This document shows positions 1-8,708 of a stretch of 64,000 nucleotides of DNA, in pieces. Made by a program: the position numbers and the translations under genes. The DNA comes from Aquabacter sp040755535. GTDB lineage: Bacteria > Pseudomonadota > Alphaproteobacteria > Rhizobiales > Xanthobacteraceae. The stretch covers positions 1-64,000 of the forward strand of contig JBFMAV010000003.1 of NCBI GenBank assembly GCA_040755535.1, given 5' to 3'. A model generated the notes under the pieces. It searched no databases. It saw nothing but the letters and a program-made list of their open reading frames with translations, and was not told the origin of the DNA. Within the stretch, counting starts at the first letter, position 1; every line of letters begins with the position of its first letter.

Positions 1-125
1 TCCTCGCCCGCATTGCCGACATGCCCCAAAGCCGGCTGCCTGAACTCCTGCCATGGAATTGGGCCGCGGCACCCCATCAGGATCAAGCCGTAGCTGCCTG
101 ACTGCGGCCTACGCCGGATGCGTAC
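1..125 (+). mobile_element. Right end of an IS66-family insertion sequence
   Basis: The first 125 bases hold the last codons of an IS66-type transposase followed by about 24 noncoding bases ending in ...GGATGCGTAC. Read inward from the end this is GTACGCATCCGG, close to the GTAAGC-type terminal repeats known for IS66 elements. The rest of the element lies outside the window to the left. The host sequence resumes at 126, inside a ccdA-like gene. IS66 elements duplicate 8 bp of target, so 126-133 should recur at the far end; this cannot be seen here. Confidence 0.75.
3..101 (+). CDS. IS66-family transposase (TnpC), C-terminal 32 residues only
   Basis: An open frame enters from the left edge and stops with TGA at 99-101. 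The visible tail contains LARIADMPQSRLPELLPWNW, which matches the conserved C-terminal signature of IS66 DDE transposases (R-I-A-D-x4-L-x-E-L-L-P-W). The catalytic residues and any tnpA/tnpB partners lie outside the window. The short distance from the stop to the terminal repeat is normal for the family. Identification rests on this short tail plus the adjacent repeat, which support each other. Whether the element is still active cannot be judged. Confidence 0.75.
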   Translation, partial: LARIADMPQSRLPELLPWNWAAAPHQDQAVAA

Positions 126-333
126 CCCGCAATGGCCACCAGGAGCCGAACTCGATCCCCGCAGCCGCCAGCGCGCTTCCGCTGACTGCAAAACTGAGGG
201 CCAGTCCGGCGGCGAGGGCTGCGGGGCCGGCCCGGCTGGAGGCGGCAGCCCCCGCCACCACCACCGGGACCAAAGGCAGGACGCACGGGTTGAGGATGGT
301 CAGAAGCCCGGCCAGGAAACTGAGCAGCAACAT
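126..333 (-). pseudogene. ccdA: CcdA-type cytochrome c biogenesis / thiol-disulfide membrane protein, interrupted by the insertion sequence
   Basis: The frame reads MLLLSFLAGLLTILNPCVLP and on, the typical first transmembrane segment of CcdA/DsbD-type proteins with the redox cysteine in the NPC motif. A second hydrophobic segment follows. Host coding sequence stops after about 69 residues, where the terminal repeat begins, and the frame then ends on a TAG inside the repeat. A complete CcdA has about six membrane helices and roughly 220-240 residues, so only the first two helices remain. CcdA passes electrons from cytoplasmic thioredoxin to periplasmic thiol proteins. Its start (ATG at 333, or TTG at 339) overlaps or abuts the stop of the thioredoxin-like gene, indicating a former two-gene redox unit. 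Confidence 0.8.
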
Positions 334-335
334 TG

Positions 336-734
336 TCAATAAGCGGAATCGAGGACTTTCAGGACATCCGCCTGCGTCACCCCCCAGGACATGCGCCCCG
401 TCTCCCGCGCGCCCTTGTAGGCGATCAGCGTAGAGCGCGGAACCTTCAGCGCGTCCACCACGTCCTTCTGGCCGTCATAGGACACGCGGAAAAACGTCGC
501 CCCTGCAAATTTCGGCTCCGTCATAAGCTGCGAGAGGATGTTCTCCTGTGCGCGGCACTGAAGGCACCAGGGGGCGTAGACATGGACGAAGACCGGGCCG
601 CCCGCCTTTGTGGCTTTCGCGAAGGCGTCCGCCGAATAGGGTTGGAACGCGGCTGCGGCGCGGCTTGGGGCGGCGCCCGCGGCGAGCAGGAGGCCAAGGG
701 CTCCGGCGGCAAATCGGCGGCGGGTGAGCAACAT
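336..734 (-). CDS. Exported thioredoxin-family protein (CLQC active site)
   Basis: The 132-residue product starts MLLTRRRFAAGALG, a twin-arginine-like or Sec export signal with cleavage expected near residues 25-29. A compact thioredoxin fold follows, with active site APWCLQC (Cys57 and Cys60) and a later Pro-containing VPRST loop that fits the cis-Pro position. The start at 734 is preferred over ATGs at 746 and 752 because GGAGAG lies five bases upstream of it. The protein probably reduces or protects periplasmic thiols and would be kept reduced by the adjacent CcdA-type protein. That gene is broken by an insertion, so this protein may have lost its electron donor. The exact substrate is unknown. 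Confidence 0.85.
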   Translation of the reverse strand: MLLTRRRFAAGALGLLLAAGAAPSRAAAAFQPYSADAFAKATKAGGPVFVHVYAPWCLQCRAQENILSQLMTEPKFAGATFFRVSYDGQKDVVDALKVPRSTLIAYKGARETGRMSWGVTQADVLKVLDSAY

Positions 735-975
735 GCGTCTCTCCATGGGCATCGGATTAGGGGTCCATTGGCGCGGCCCACGGGGAAGTTACGTCCTCTT
801 GGTGAGGGCGGATCATGCACCGGCCTGCCGCCGCGCACGTGCTGGAGCGGAGTTTGCGCCCATGATCTGTCCGATCGACGGGTGAGCCCATGATTCAGGC
901 GGCTTGCCCCCTGGCGTGAATGCGGGATGCAGTGATAGCCAGAAGGATCTTTTGCCTGCCAACGAGCCGCCTCTC

Positions 976-1521
976 ATGTCCGATCTGCCCGCTTATGATC
1001 TGTCCGGCGCTGTCCGGACCATCGCGGATTATCCCAAGCCCGGCATTCTCTTTCGCGACATCACCACGCTTCTCGGAGATGCCCGCGCCTTCCGCCGCGC
1101 CATTGACGAACTGGTGCAGCCCTGGGCTGGCGCCAAGATCGACAAGGTGGCGGGCATAGAGGCGCGCGGCTTCATCGTCGGTGGAGCGGTGGCCCATCAG
1201 GTGTCGGCGGGCTTCGTGCCGATCCGCAAGAAGGGCAAGCTCCCTCACCAGACGGTGCGAATGGCCTATGCGCTCGAATATGGCGAGGACGAGATGGAAA
1301 TCCATGTGGATGCCGTCGCGCCCGGCGAGCGGGTCATCCTGGTGGACGACCTGATCGCCACGGGCGGCACGGCGGAAGGGGCGGTAAAGCTGCTGCGCAA
1401 TATTGGCGCCCAGGTGGTCGCGGCCTGCTTCATCATCGACCTGCCCGATCTCGGCGGGGCGCAGAAGCTGCGGGGCATGGGCGTGCCCGTGCGCACATTG
1501 ATGGACTTTCCCGGCCATTGA
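976..1521 (+). CDS. apt: Adenine phosphoribosyltransferase
   Basis: The 181-residue cytoplasmic enzyme makes AMP from adenine and PRPP in purine salvage. The type I phosphoribosyltransferase PRPP-binding motif VILVDDLIATGGT is at about residues 120-132. The N-terminal YPKPGILFRDIT stretch (about 19-30) is characteristic of Apt, and the length is typical. ATG 976 matches family starts. A TTG at 952 is the alternative, since AAGGA sits four bases before it; the longer form would add eight residues. The gene converges with the ETF-QO gene and shares a strong terminator with it. Confidence 0.95.
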   Translation: MSDLPAYDLSGAVRTIADYPKPGILFRDITTLLGDARAFRRAIDELVQPWAGAKIDKVAGIEARGFIVGGAVAHQVSAGFVPIRKKGKLPHQTVRMAYALEYGEDEMEIHVDAVAPGERVILVDDLIATGGTAEGAVKLLRNIGAQVVAACFIIDLPDLGGAQKLRGMGVPVRTLMDFPGH

Positions 1522-1529
1522 AACGCAAA

Positions 1530-1551
1530 GGCCCCGGCGCGGGCCGGGGCC
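1530..1551. terminator. Intrinsic terminator between convergent apt and ETF-QO genes
   Basis: Eight-base arms GGCCCCGG and CCGGGGCC enclose a six-base loop and are followed on the plus strand by CAAAA, and on the minus strand by a short T-containing tract. The position between two convergent stops suits a bidirectional terminator. Confidence 0.75.
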
Positions 1552-1588
1552 AAAATCGCGATTCGTGTGAGCCGGCGGCGCCGGGGCG

Positions 1589-3259
1589 TCACATGTTCGG
1601 GTAGTTTGGCCCGCCGCCGCCCTCGGGCGCGGTCCAGATGATATTCTGGTTGGGATCCTTGATGTCGCAGGTTTTGCAGTGGACGCAATTCTGCGCGTTG
1701 ATCTGGAAGCGTGGGCCGTCCGGATCCTCCACCCATTCATAGACGCCGGCCGGGCAATAGCGGTTTGAGGGGCCGGCGAACACGTCGTGTTCCGAGGCCT
1801 TCTGAAGCGCCATGTCCTTCACCTTGAGGTGGATCGGCTGATCTTCCTCGTGATTGGTGTTGGAGACGAAGACAGACGAGAGCTTGTCGAAGGTCAGCAC
1901 GCCGTCGGGCTTGGGATAGGCGATGGGCTTGCACTGCGCCGCCGGCTTGAGGCTCGCAGCATCGCTCTTGCCATGTTTGAGCGTGCCGAACAGCGAGAAG
2001 CCGAGCGTGTTGGTCCACATGTCGAGCGCGCCCAAGGGAATTCCAACGAACGTGCCGAACTTCGACCAGAGCGGCTTCACGTTGCGCACCTTGTGCAGGT
2101 CCTGGCCGATGGCGGAAGACCGCCAGCTCGTCTCGTAGGAGGACAACTCGTCCTGCGCGCGGCCCTCGGCGAGCGCGACCGCGAGGTGATCCGCCGCCAG
2201 GATGCCGGAGAGCATGGCGTTATGGCTGCCCTTGATGCGGGGCACATTGACGAAGCCCGCCGCGCAGCCCACCAGCATCCCGCCCGGGAAAGCGAGCTTC
2301 GGCACGGACTGCCAGCCGCCTTCCGTAATGGCGCGCGCGCCGTAGGAGATGCGCTTTGCCCCTTCGAACGTGTCCTTGAAGAAAGGATGCGTCTTGAACC
2401 GCTGGAATTCGTCGAAGGGCGAGAGGTAGGGGTTCTGGTAGTTCAGGTGGACCACGAAGCCCACCATCACCTGCTCATCTTCCATGTGATAGAGGAAGGC
2501 GCCGCCGCCGGTCTTGCTGTCGAGCGGCCAACCGAAGGCATGTTGCACGAGGCCCGGATGGTGCTTCTCGGGCTTCACCTTCCACAATTCCTTGAGGCCA
2601 ATGCCGAATTTGGGCGGCTCCCGGCCCGCGTCCAGCGCGAACTTCGCGATCAACTGCTTGGTGAGGTGGCCGCGCGCGCCCTCCGCGAACACCGTGTAGC
2701 GGCCTCGCAATTCCATGCCGCGGGTGAATTCGCCCTTGGGCGCGCCGTCGCGACCCACCCCCATGTCGCCGGTCGCGACGCCGCGCACCGCGCCGGCCGC
2801 GTCATAGAGAATTTCGGAGGCGGCGAAGCCGGGATATATCTCGACACCCATTCCCTCGGCCCGGGCCGCGAGCCAGCGGCACACATTGCCGAGCGAGCCG
2901 ATATAATTGCCGTGATTGTTCATCAGCGGCGGCATGCCGAAATTGGGCAGGCGCACGCCGCCGGCCGGGCCGAGCAGATAGAAGCGGTCGTCTGTCACCT
3001 GCGTCACCAGGGGCGCATCCCCTTCGGACGACCAGCCCGGAAACAGGGCATTGAGACCAATCGGGTCGATCACGGCGCCGGACAGGATATGGGCACCGAC
3101 CTCGGAGCCTTTTTCCACCACGACGACGGAAATCTCTTCACCCCGTTCGGCGGCGATCTGCTTGAGGCGGATCGCGGTCGCAAGGCCGCCGGGCCCCGCG
3201 CCCACCACCACAACGTCGTAGTCCATGCCGTCCCGTTCGGGCAGTTCCACCTCTGACAT
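1589..3259 (-). CDS. Electron transfer flavoprotein-ubiquinone oxidoreductase
   Basis: This 556-residue membrane-associated flavoprotein moves electrons from ETF to ubiquinone, linking fatty-acid and amino-acid dehydrogenases to the respiratory chain. The FAD-binding GAGPGG is at residues 20-25. The C-terminal [4Fe-4S] ligands are Cys502, Cys525, Cys528 and Cys531, in the CPAG and CVHCKTC motifs. The length agrees with bacterial ETF-QO, and all conserved blocks are present. The start at 3259 is chosen because AAGGA lies about eight bases upstream; the frame stays open for 25 more codons. No etfAB genes are adjacent. Confidence 0.95.
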   Translation of the reverse strand: MSEVELPERDGMDYDVVVVGAGPGGLATAIRLKQIAAERGEEISVVVVEKGSEVGAHILSGAVIDPIGLNALFPGWSSEGDAPLVTQVTDDRFYLLGPAGGVRLPNFGMPPLMNNHGNYIGSLGNVCRWLAARAEGMGVEIYPGFAASEILYDAAGAVRGVATGDMGVGRDGAPKGEFTRGMELRGRYTVFAEGARGHLTKQLIAKFALDAGREPPKFGIGLKELWKVKPEKHHPGLVQHAFGWPLDSKTGGGAFLYHMEDEQVMVGFVVHLNYQNPYLSPFDEFQRFKTHPFFKDTFEGAKRISYGARAITEGGWQSVPKLAFPGGMLVGCAAGFVNVPRIKGSHNAMLSGILAADHLAVALAEGRAQDELSSYETSWRSSAIGQDLHKVRNVKPLWSKFGTFVGIPLGALDMWTNTLGFSLFGTLKHGKSDAASLKPAAQCKPIAYPKPDGVLTFDKLSSVFVSNTNHEEDQPIHLKVKDMALQKASEHDVFAGPSNRYCPAGVYEWVEDPDGPRFQINAQNCVHCKTCDIKDPNQNIIWTAPEGGGGPNYPNM

Positions 3260-3394
3260 TCCCGCGTCCTTGCGCATCAAACCATTCCCTGGAGTTCTTC
3301 CATGCTTGAAGGCGTCTGACAATTCGCTTTCCACCGCACCCGTCCGTCATGCGGAATCGCGGTGCTGCCGCCGATGATCTATGGTGGTGCCAGC

Positions 3395-4282
3395 ATGCCT
3401 GGACCGATGACCGATACCTTGCCCAACCTCGCCGACATCCTCGCGTTCCATGTGGAGGCGGGGATCGACATCGCCCTCGACGAGGCGCCGGTGAATCGCT
3501 TCGCGCGTGCCGCCGCGGCGCGGGAGGCTTCTGCGACGAGCCCAATCGGCGCGCGTCCTCAAGCCTCGCGCACGGACCCTCCGCGCAATTCGCCCCCGCC
3601 GGAGCGGCCACGCGCGGCGCCGCCGGCTGCTGCCGCAATGCCTGCCCCCAATCTGGCCGCGCAGCCGCCCGACGAGGCGGTCATGGCGGCGCGCGAGGCT
3701 GCGCGCGCTGCGGCATCGCTTGAGGCGTTGCGGGACATGCTCGAGCGGTTCGAGGGATGTCCGCTGAAGCGCACGGCCACCCGTCTCGTGTTCGCCGACG
3801 GCAATCCGGCCGCCAAGGTGATGTTCGTGGGGGAAGCGCCCGGGCGGGATGAGGATGCCCAAGGGCTTCCCTTTGTCGGCCGCTCGGGCAAGCTGCTGGA
3901 CCTGATGCTCGGCTCCATCGGGCTGGACCGCACGAGCGCCTATATCGCCAATGTCATTCCCTGGCGTCCGCCGGGCAACCGCACCCCGACGCCCCAGGAA
4001 ACCGCCATCTGCCTGCCTTTCATCCGCCGCCAGATCGAGCTTGCCGATCCGGATATCCTGATTTGTCTCGGCAACCCATCCGCCCAGACGCTGCTCGGCG
4101 TGACCGAGGGCATCACCAAGACCCGGGGACGCTTCTTCCCCTATGACACCGGGACGCGGACCATCCAGGCCATGCCGACCTTCCATCCCGCCTATCTTCT
4201 GCGCACGCCTCTTGGAAAGCGGATGGTGTGGCGTGACCTGCTGGAGGTCGAGGCGGCGCTGAACGGCAGCGGCGCGCCATAA
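3395..4282 (+). CDS. Uracil-DNA glycosylase, family 4-like
   Basis: This DNA-repair enzyme removes uracil from DNA. The C-terminal two thirds carry the family 4/5 core: the EGCPLKRTATRLVFADG block, GEAPGRDEDAQGLPFVGRSG with the catalytic-loop acidic residues, and HPAYLLR near the end. The first of the usual two N-terminal iron-sulfur cysteines is Phe in the EGC motif, which is not rare in alphaproteobacterial homologues. About 110 N-terminal residues are Ala/Pro-rich and probably disordered. Possible starts are GTG 3362 and ATGs at 3374, 3395 and 3407; 3395 has a weak GGTGG upstream and is a compromise. The gene converges with typA. Confidence 0.88.
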   Translation: MPGPMTDTLPNLADILAFHVEAGIDIALDEAPVNRFARAAAAREASATSPIGARPQASRTDPPRNSPPPERPRAAPPAAAAMPAPNLAAQPPDEAVMAAREAARAAASLEALRDMLERFEGCPLKRTATRLVFADGNPAAKVMFVGEAPGRDEDAQGLPFVGRSGKLLDLMLGSIGLDRTSAYIANVIPWRPPGNRTPTPQETAICLPFIRRQIELADPDILICLGNPSAQTLLGVTEGITKTRGRFFPYDTGTRTIQAMPTFHPAYLLRTPLGKRMVWRDLLEVEAALNGSGAP

Positions 4283-4283
4283 A

Positions 4284-4307
4284 AAACCCCTCCGCGAGGA
4301 GGGGTTT
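4284..4307. terminator. Bidirectional intrinsic terminator between the glycosylase gene and typA
   Basis: Perfect ten-base arms AAACCCCTCC and GGAGGGGTTT surround a GCGA loop. A run of A precedes them and TTTCTTTT follows, so the hairpin has a T-rich exit in both directions. It lies between two convergent stop codons. Confidence 0.9.
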
Positions 4308-4334
4308 CTTTTCTCCGCAATAGAGACGGCTGGT

Positions 4335-6167
<1,833 letters not shown>

Positions 6168-6292
6168 GGGATTCCAGCGGCAAAAGGCGGGCCTGAATCA
6201 CTCAGGTCCGCTCCAGGTCAATTTTGCGGCGCAAAAATACACGAGGATGCGCTTAAATCAATGCATGGCCTCCCTGGCTCGGTTTTGCCGGA

Positions 6293-6538
6293 TCACGTTC
6301 GGCGCATTTCGAAGGCCCGGCGGATCTGGTCGGGCTTCAGGACCCGCCCTTCGGCGGTGCGCAGCCATGCCAATTCCCGATTGGCCGGCGCCTGCGTCAT
6401 CGCGAACACCACCGCATCCTCCAGCGTCTCGAATTCAAGAGGTGCGGGCCAGGCTTCCGGCGCGGTCACGGAGTGAGACGCTGACCAATATTGGAGTTTG
6501 ACCGGCGCGCGGTTCGGGGAATCGCTGCTGGTGGTCAT
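6293..6538 (-). CDS. Conserved-style small hypothetical protein (81 residues)
   Basis: The product begins MTTSSDSPNRAPVKLQYW and has no signal peptide or membrane segment. Its middle (LEFETLEDAVVFAMTQAP) resembles a short alpha/beta unit, and it ends in a basic helix rich in Arg. The start at 6538 is supported by GGAGAT eight bases upstream; 30 extra upstream codons in frame look noncoding. It lies upstream of typA on the same strand but 125 bases away. No family is recognised and no function is proposed. Confidence 0.65.
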   Translation of the reverse strand: MTTSSDSPNRAPVKLQYWSASHSVTAPEAWPAPLEFETLEDAVVFAMTQAPANRELAWLRTAEGRVLKPDQIRRAFEMRRT

Positions 6539-6729
6539 GGCGGATCTCCTTTCAGACCAGCCCCGACCTATATCGCTGGGGGCTTGCGTGAGGTTCCGAA
6601 GGGGTGAGTTTTTCCGGCTTCGCGCCATCGAGATGGTCGGAAAGCAGGCGCGGACTTGCTATCAGGTTGCGAACTTGCGTCCTCCCAAGGGCGCGGGCGC
6701 GCCGGATTGCGGGAGCGGGGAGGGGACGA

Positions 6730-7284
6730 ATGGCGGACAGCGGGGCGGTCACGGTCGGCTGGGTACCGGTCGAGCTTCTCTATGGAATGTGCGTGAGCCT
6801 GCTCAACATCGCGATCCATTGCGTGGTGATCGTCGCGCTCGTGCGGTTCATGCGAAAGCTCACCGGGCGCGAGATCCAGCGCCATCGTGTCTTGGCGCTC
6901 GCGGCGACCATGATGTGCACCACGGCCGTCCTGACCTTTTCCCACATGGTTCAGGTTTGGATATGGGCGCTGGCCTATGAACTCGTCGGGGCGGTGAAGA
7001 GCGGCGAAGCTTATTATTTCGCCTTCGTCAATTTCACCACGCTCGGCTACGGGGATATTCTGGCCACCCCGCGCTGGCGCATCATCGGCCCCATCACGGC
7101 CGCCAATGGCATGCTGCTGTTCGGGTCGTCCACCGCCCTCATGTTCGCCGTGCTGACGCGAACGTCCGTTATCCTGCATGTCTATGACACACCGGCGCGG
7201 CGCAAGCGGACGACACGGCGCAAGACTGCGCCGGCCGAAGCTGCGCCCGCAACGACGCCCCCCGACCCGCCGGCGGCGGCGTGA
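6730..7284 (+). CDS. Two-/three-helix potassium channel-like membrane protein
   Basis: The 184-residue protein has a first helix at about residues 8-35 and a second at about 48-78. It then has a pore loop with the K+ selectivity filter TLGYGD (about residue 105) and a last helix at about 120-145. A basic and Ala/Pro-rich cytosolic tail follows, including RRKRTTRRK. This is the Ion_trans_2 pore arrangement, with one extra N-terminal helix compared with KcsA-type channels. No RCK or cyclic-nucleotide domain is present. GGGGACGA directly before ATG 6730 fixes the start. Voltage or ligand gating cannot be inferred. Confidence 0.82.
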   Translation: MADSGAVTVGWVPVELLYGMCVSLLNIAIHCVVIVALVRFMRKLTGREIQRHRVLALAATMMCTTAVLTFSHMVQVWIWALAYELVGAVKSGEAYYFAFVNFTTLGYGDILATPRWRIIGPITAANGMLLFGSSTALMFAVLTRTSVILHVYDTPARRKRTTRRKTAPAEAAPATTPPDPPAAA

Positions 7285-7302
7285 AGGGGAACCGCGTGCC
7301 GT

Positions 7303-7953
7303 TCAGGCTGAGGGCGTGCCCTGCGAGATACGAATGCTCTCCTGAAGCACCGTTCCATAAGGTGTCGCGACCGGCTCCAGCACCTTCATCGCGACGGGGT
7401 GTGAGCTGGAGGCGGGCTGGCCCTCCTCGTTGACCGCCAGCACGCCGCTCGACTTGGATGCGACCTCGAACGGGAGCGGAAGCTCCGACAGATAGGTGGT
7501 CAGTTTCGTGAAGCGGCTGGACGCGACCTGCGCGCCGCTCTGCCCCCGTTCCTCGGAGGCTGGGAAGCCCATGCGGGCAAAGTCGAAGCCCTCGACCGAA
7601 ACCACCACGCCATTTTCGTGAACGCGGGCAACCAGCACTCCGCCCACTTTGATTTCGTAGCGAACCGGGCTTGAAGAATAAGTGTCGTCTGAGAGGCCGG
7701 GCACGACGCCGATGCCGGGAATGGACACCGAGCCTACCGGGCGGGCGGGAATGTCCACATGACCGGCAGCATCATAAATGAAATCGCTGACAGTGCTGTC
7801 GCCCCCCACATAGACCGGGGGGATGGGCGCAAGGGCTGGCGCCTGATGGAGAAAGGATGCCGCCGCCTGATTAGCACGCAGATCATCGTTCAAGGGCTTG
7901 GCGACGGCAGATGCCTCGTCGACCTTCCCGACAGCGCTCACGGAAGTGATCAT
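7303..7953 (-). CDS. Hypothetical protein (216 residues)
   Basis: The protein is unrecognised. It lacks an obvious signal peptide or membrane helix, is Ser/Val/Pro-rich, and has several beta-strand-like stretches (VRYEIKVGGVLVARV, NGVVVSVEGFDF). It contains no cysteine. Codon use matches neighbouring genes, and the frame is free of stops over its length, so it is likely a real gene. The upstream ribosome site is weak (GAGG). It stands alone between the channel gene and the Lrp-type regulator, so context gives no hint of its job. Confidence 0.65.
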   Translation of the reverse strand: MITSVSAVGKVDEASAVAKPLNDDLRANQAAASFLHQAPALAPIPPVYVGGDSTVSDFIYDAAGHVDIPARPVGSVSIPGIGVVPGLSDDTYSSSPVRYEIKVGGVLVARVHENGVVVSVEGFDFARMGFPASEERGQSGAQVASSRFTKLTTYLSELPLPFEVASKSSGVLAVNEEGQPASSSHPVAMKVLEPVATPYGTVLQESIRISQGTPSA

Positions 7954-8113
7954 TGACGCCTCGCTTCGGTTTCGTCGCGGACCCTGATCCGACCTTGTCC
8001 TTCACGCAATCTACAATAGGCCGATGGGAAATCCGGAAAAAGAAATAAGGGAACGGCTGCGACGGTAGCATCCCAAGCTTGCGTGTGGCTGTCCTCACCG
8101 GCTGGCCCTGGCG

Positions 8114-8575
8114 TCAGGAGAGCGGCAGAACGTTGGAGTATTTCACCTGCTCCAAGGCGAATGAGCTCTCGATGGAGGCGATGCCCTCCAGACGTGTGAG
8201 CTTGGTCTTGAGAAAGCGTTCATAGCTGTCGAGGTCCGCCACCACGACCCGCAGCAGATAATCCCTCTGGCCGGTCATGAGATAGCATTCCAGCACCTCG
8301 GGCCAGCGACGGATTGCGACCGAGAACGCCTCCAGCGCATCCTCCCTTTGGCGTTCCAACTTGACCGAGACGAACACGCTCACCGGCAAACCGGCGGCCC
8401 TCTGGTCCAGTACGGCGACATAGCGCGCGATCAGCCCGGAGGCCTCAAGGGCGCGCACCCGGCGCAGGCAGGGCGAAGGCGACAGTCCCACGCGACCGGC
8501 GAGATCGGAGACGGACATGCGCCCGTCTTCCTGCAGCAGCGAGAGGATTTTACGGTCGATGCTGTCGATTTGCAT
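8114..8575 (-). CDS. Lrp/AsnC-family transcriptional regulator
   Basis: The 153-residue protein has an N-terminal winged helix-turn-helix: IDRKILSLLQEDGRMSVSDL, then VGLSPSPCLRRVRALEASG as the recognition region. A C-terminal RAM ligand-binding domain (about 65-150) includes VLECYLMTGQRDYLLRVV. The start at 8575 fits the family; 74 upstream codons in frame are noncoding. It is divergent from the AceE-like enzyme gene, with 133 bases between them. By the usual logic of Lrp pairs it probably controls that gene in response to an amino acid or 2-oxo acid. Confidence 0.92.
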   Translation of the reverse strand: MQIDSIDRKILSLLQEDGRMSVSDLAGRVGLSPSPCLRRVRALEASGLIARYVAVLDQRAAGLPVSVFVSVKLERQREDALEAFSVAIRRWPEVLECYLMTGQRDYLLRVVVADLDSYERFLKTKLTRLEGIASIESSFALEQVKYSNVLPLS

Positions 8576-8619
8576 GAATTTGCCAGCAGATTGATTCAAT
8601 CCAGAATAATATTGCTGAA

Positions 8620-8633
8620 ACCGTTCGTACGGT
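8620..8633. promoter_or_regulatory. Candidate operator between the AsnC-type regulator and AceE-like genes
   Basis: A 14-base palindrome with perfect five-base arms, ACCGT and ACGGT, around TCGT sits in the divergent intergenic space, which also has AT-rich tracts (CAATCCAGAATAATATTG). It may be the site for the divergent Lrp-type regulator. This is a pattern call only. Confidence 0.4.
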
Positions 8634-8708
8634 AGCGAAAATGGCGCGTTTTCTGCCCGCGCTTGAGGATATGATCCACCATCGCCATTCCAGAAGAAGA
8701 GGCCGAAC

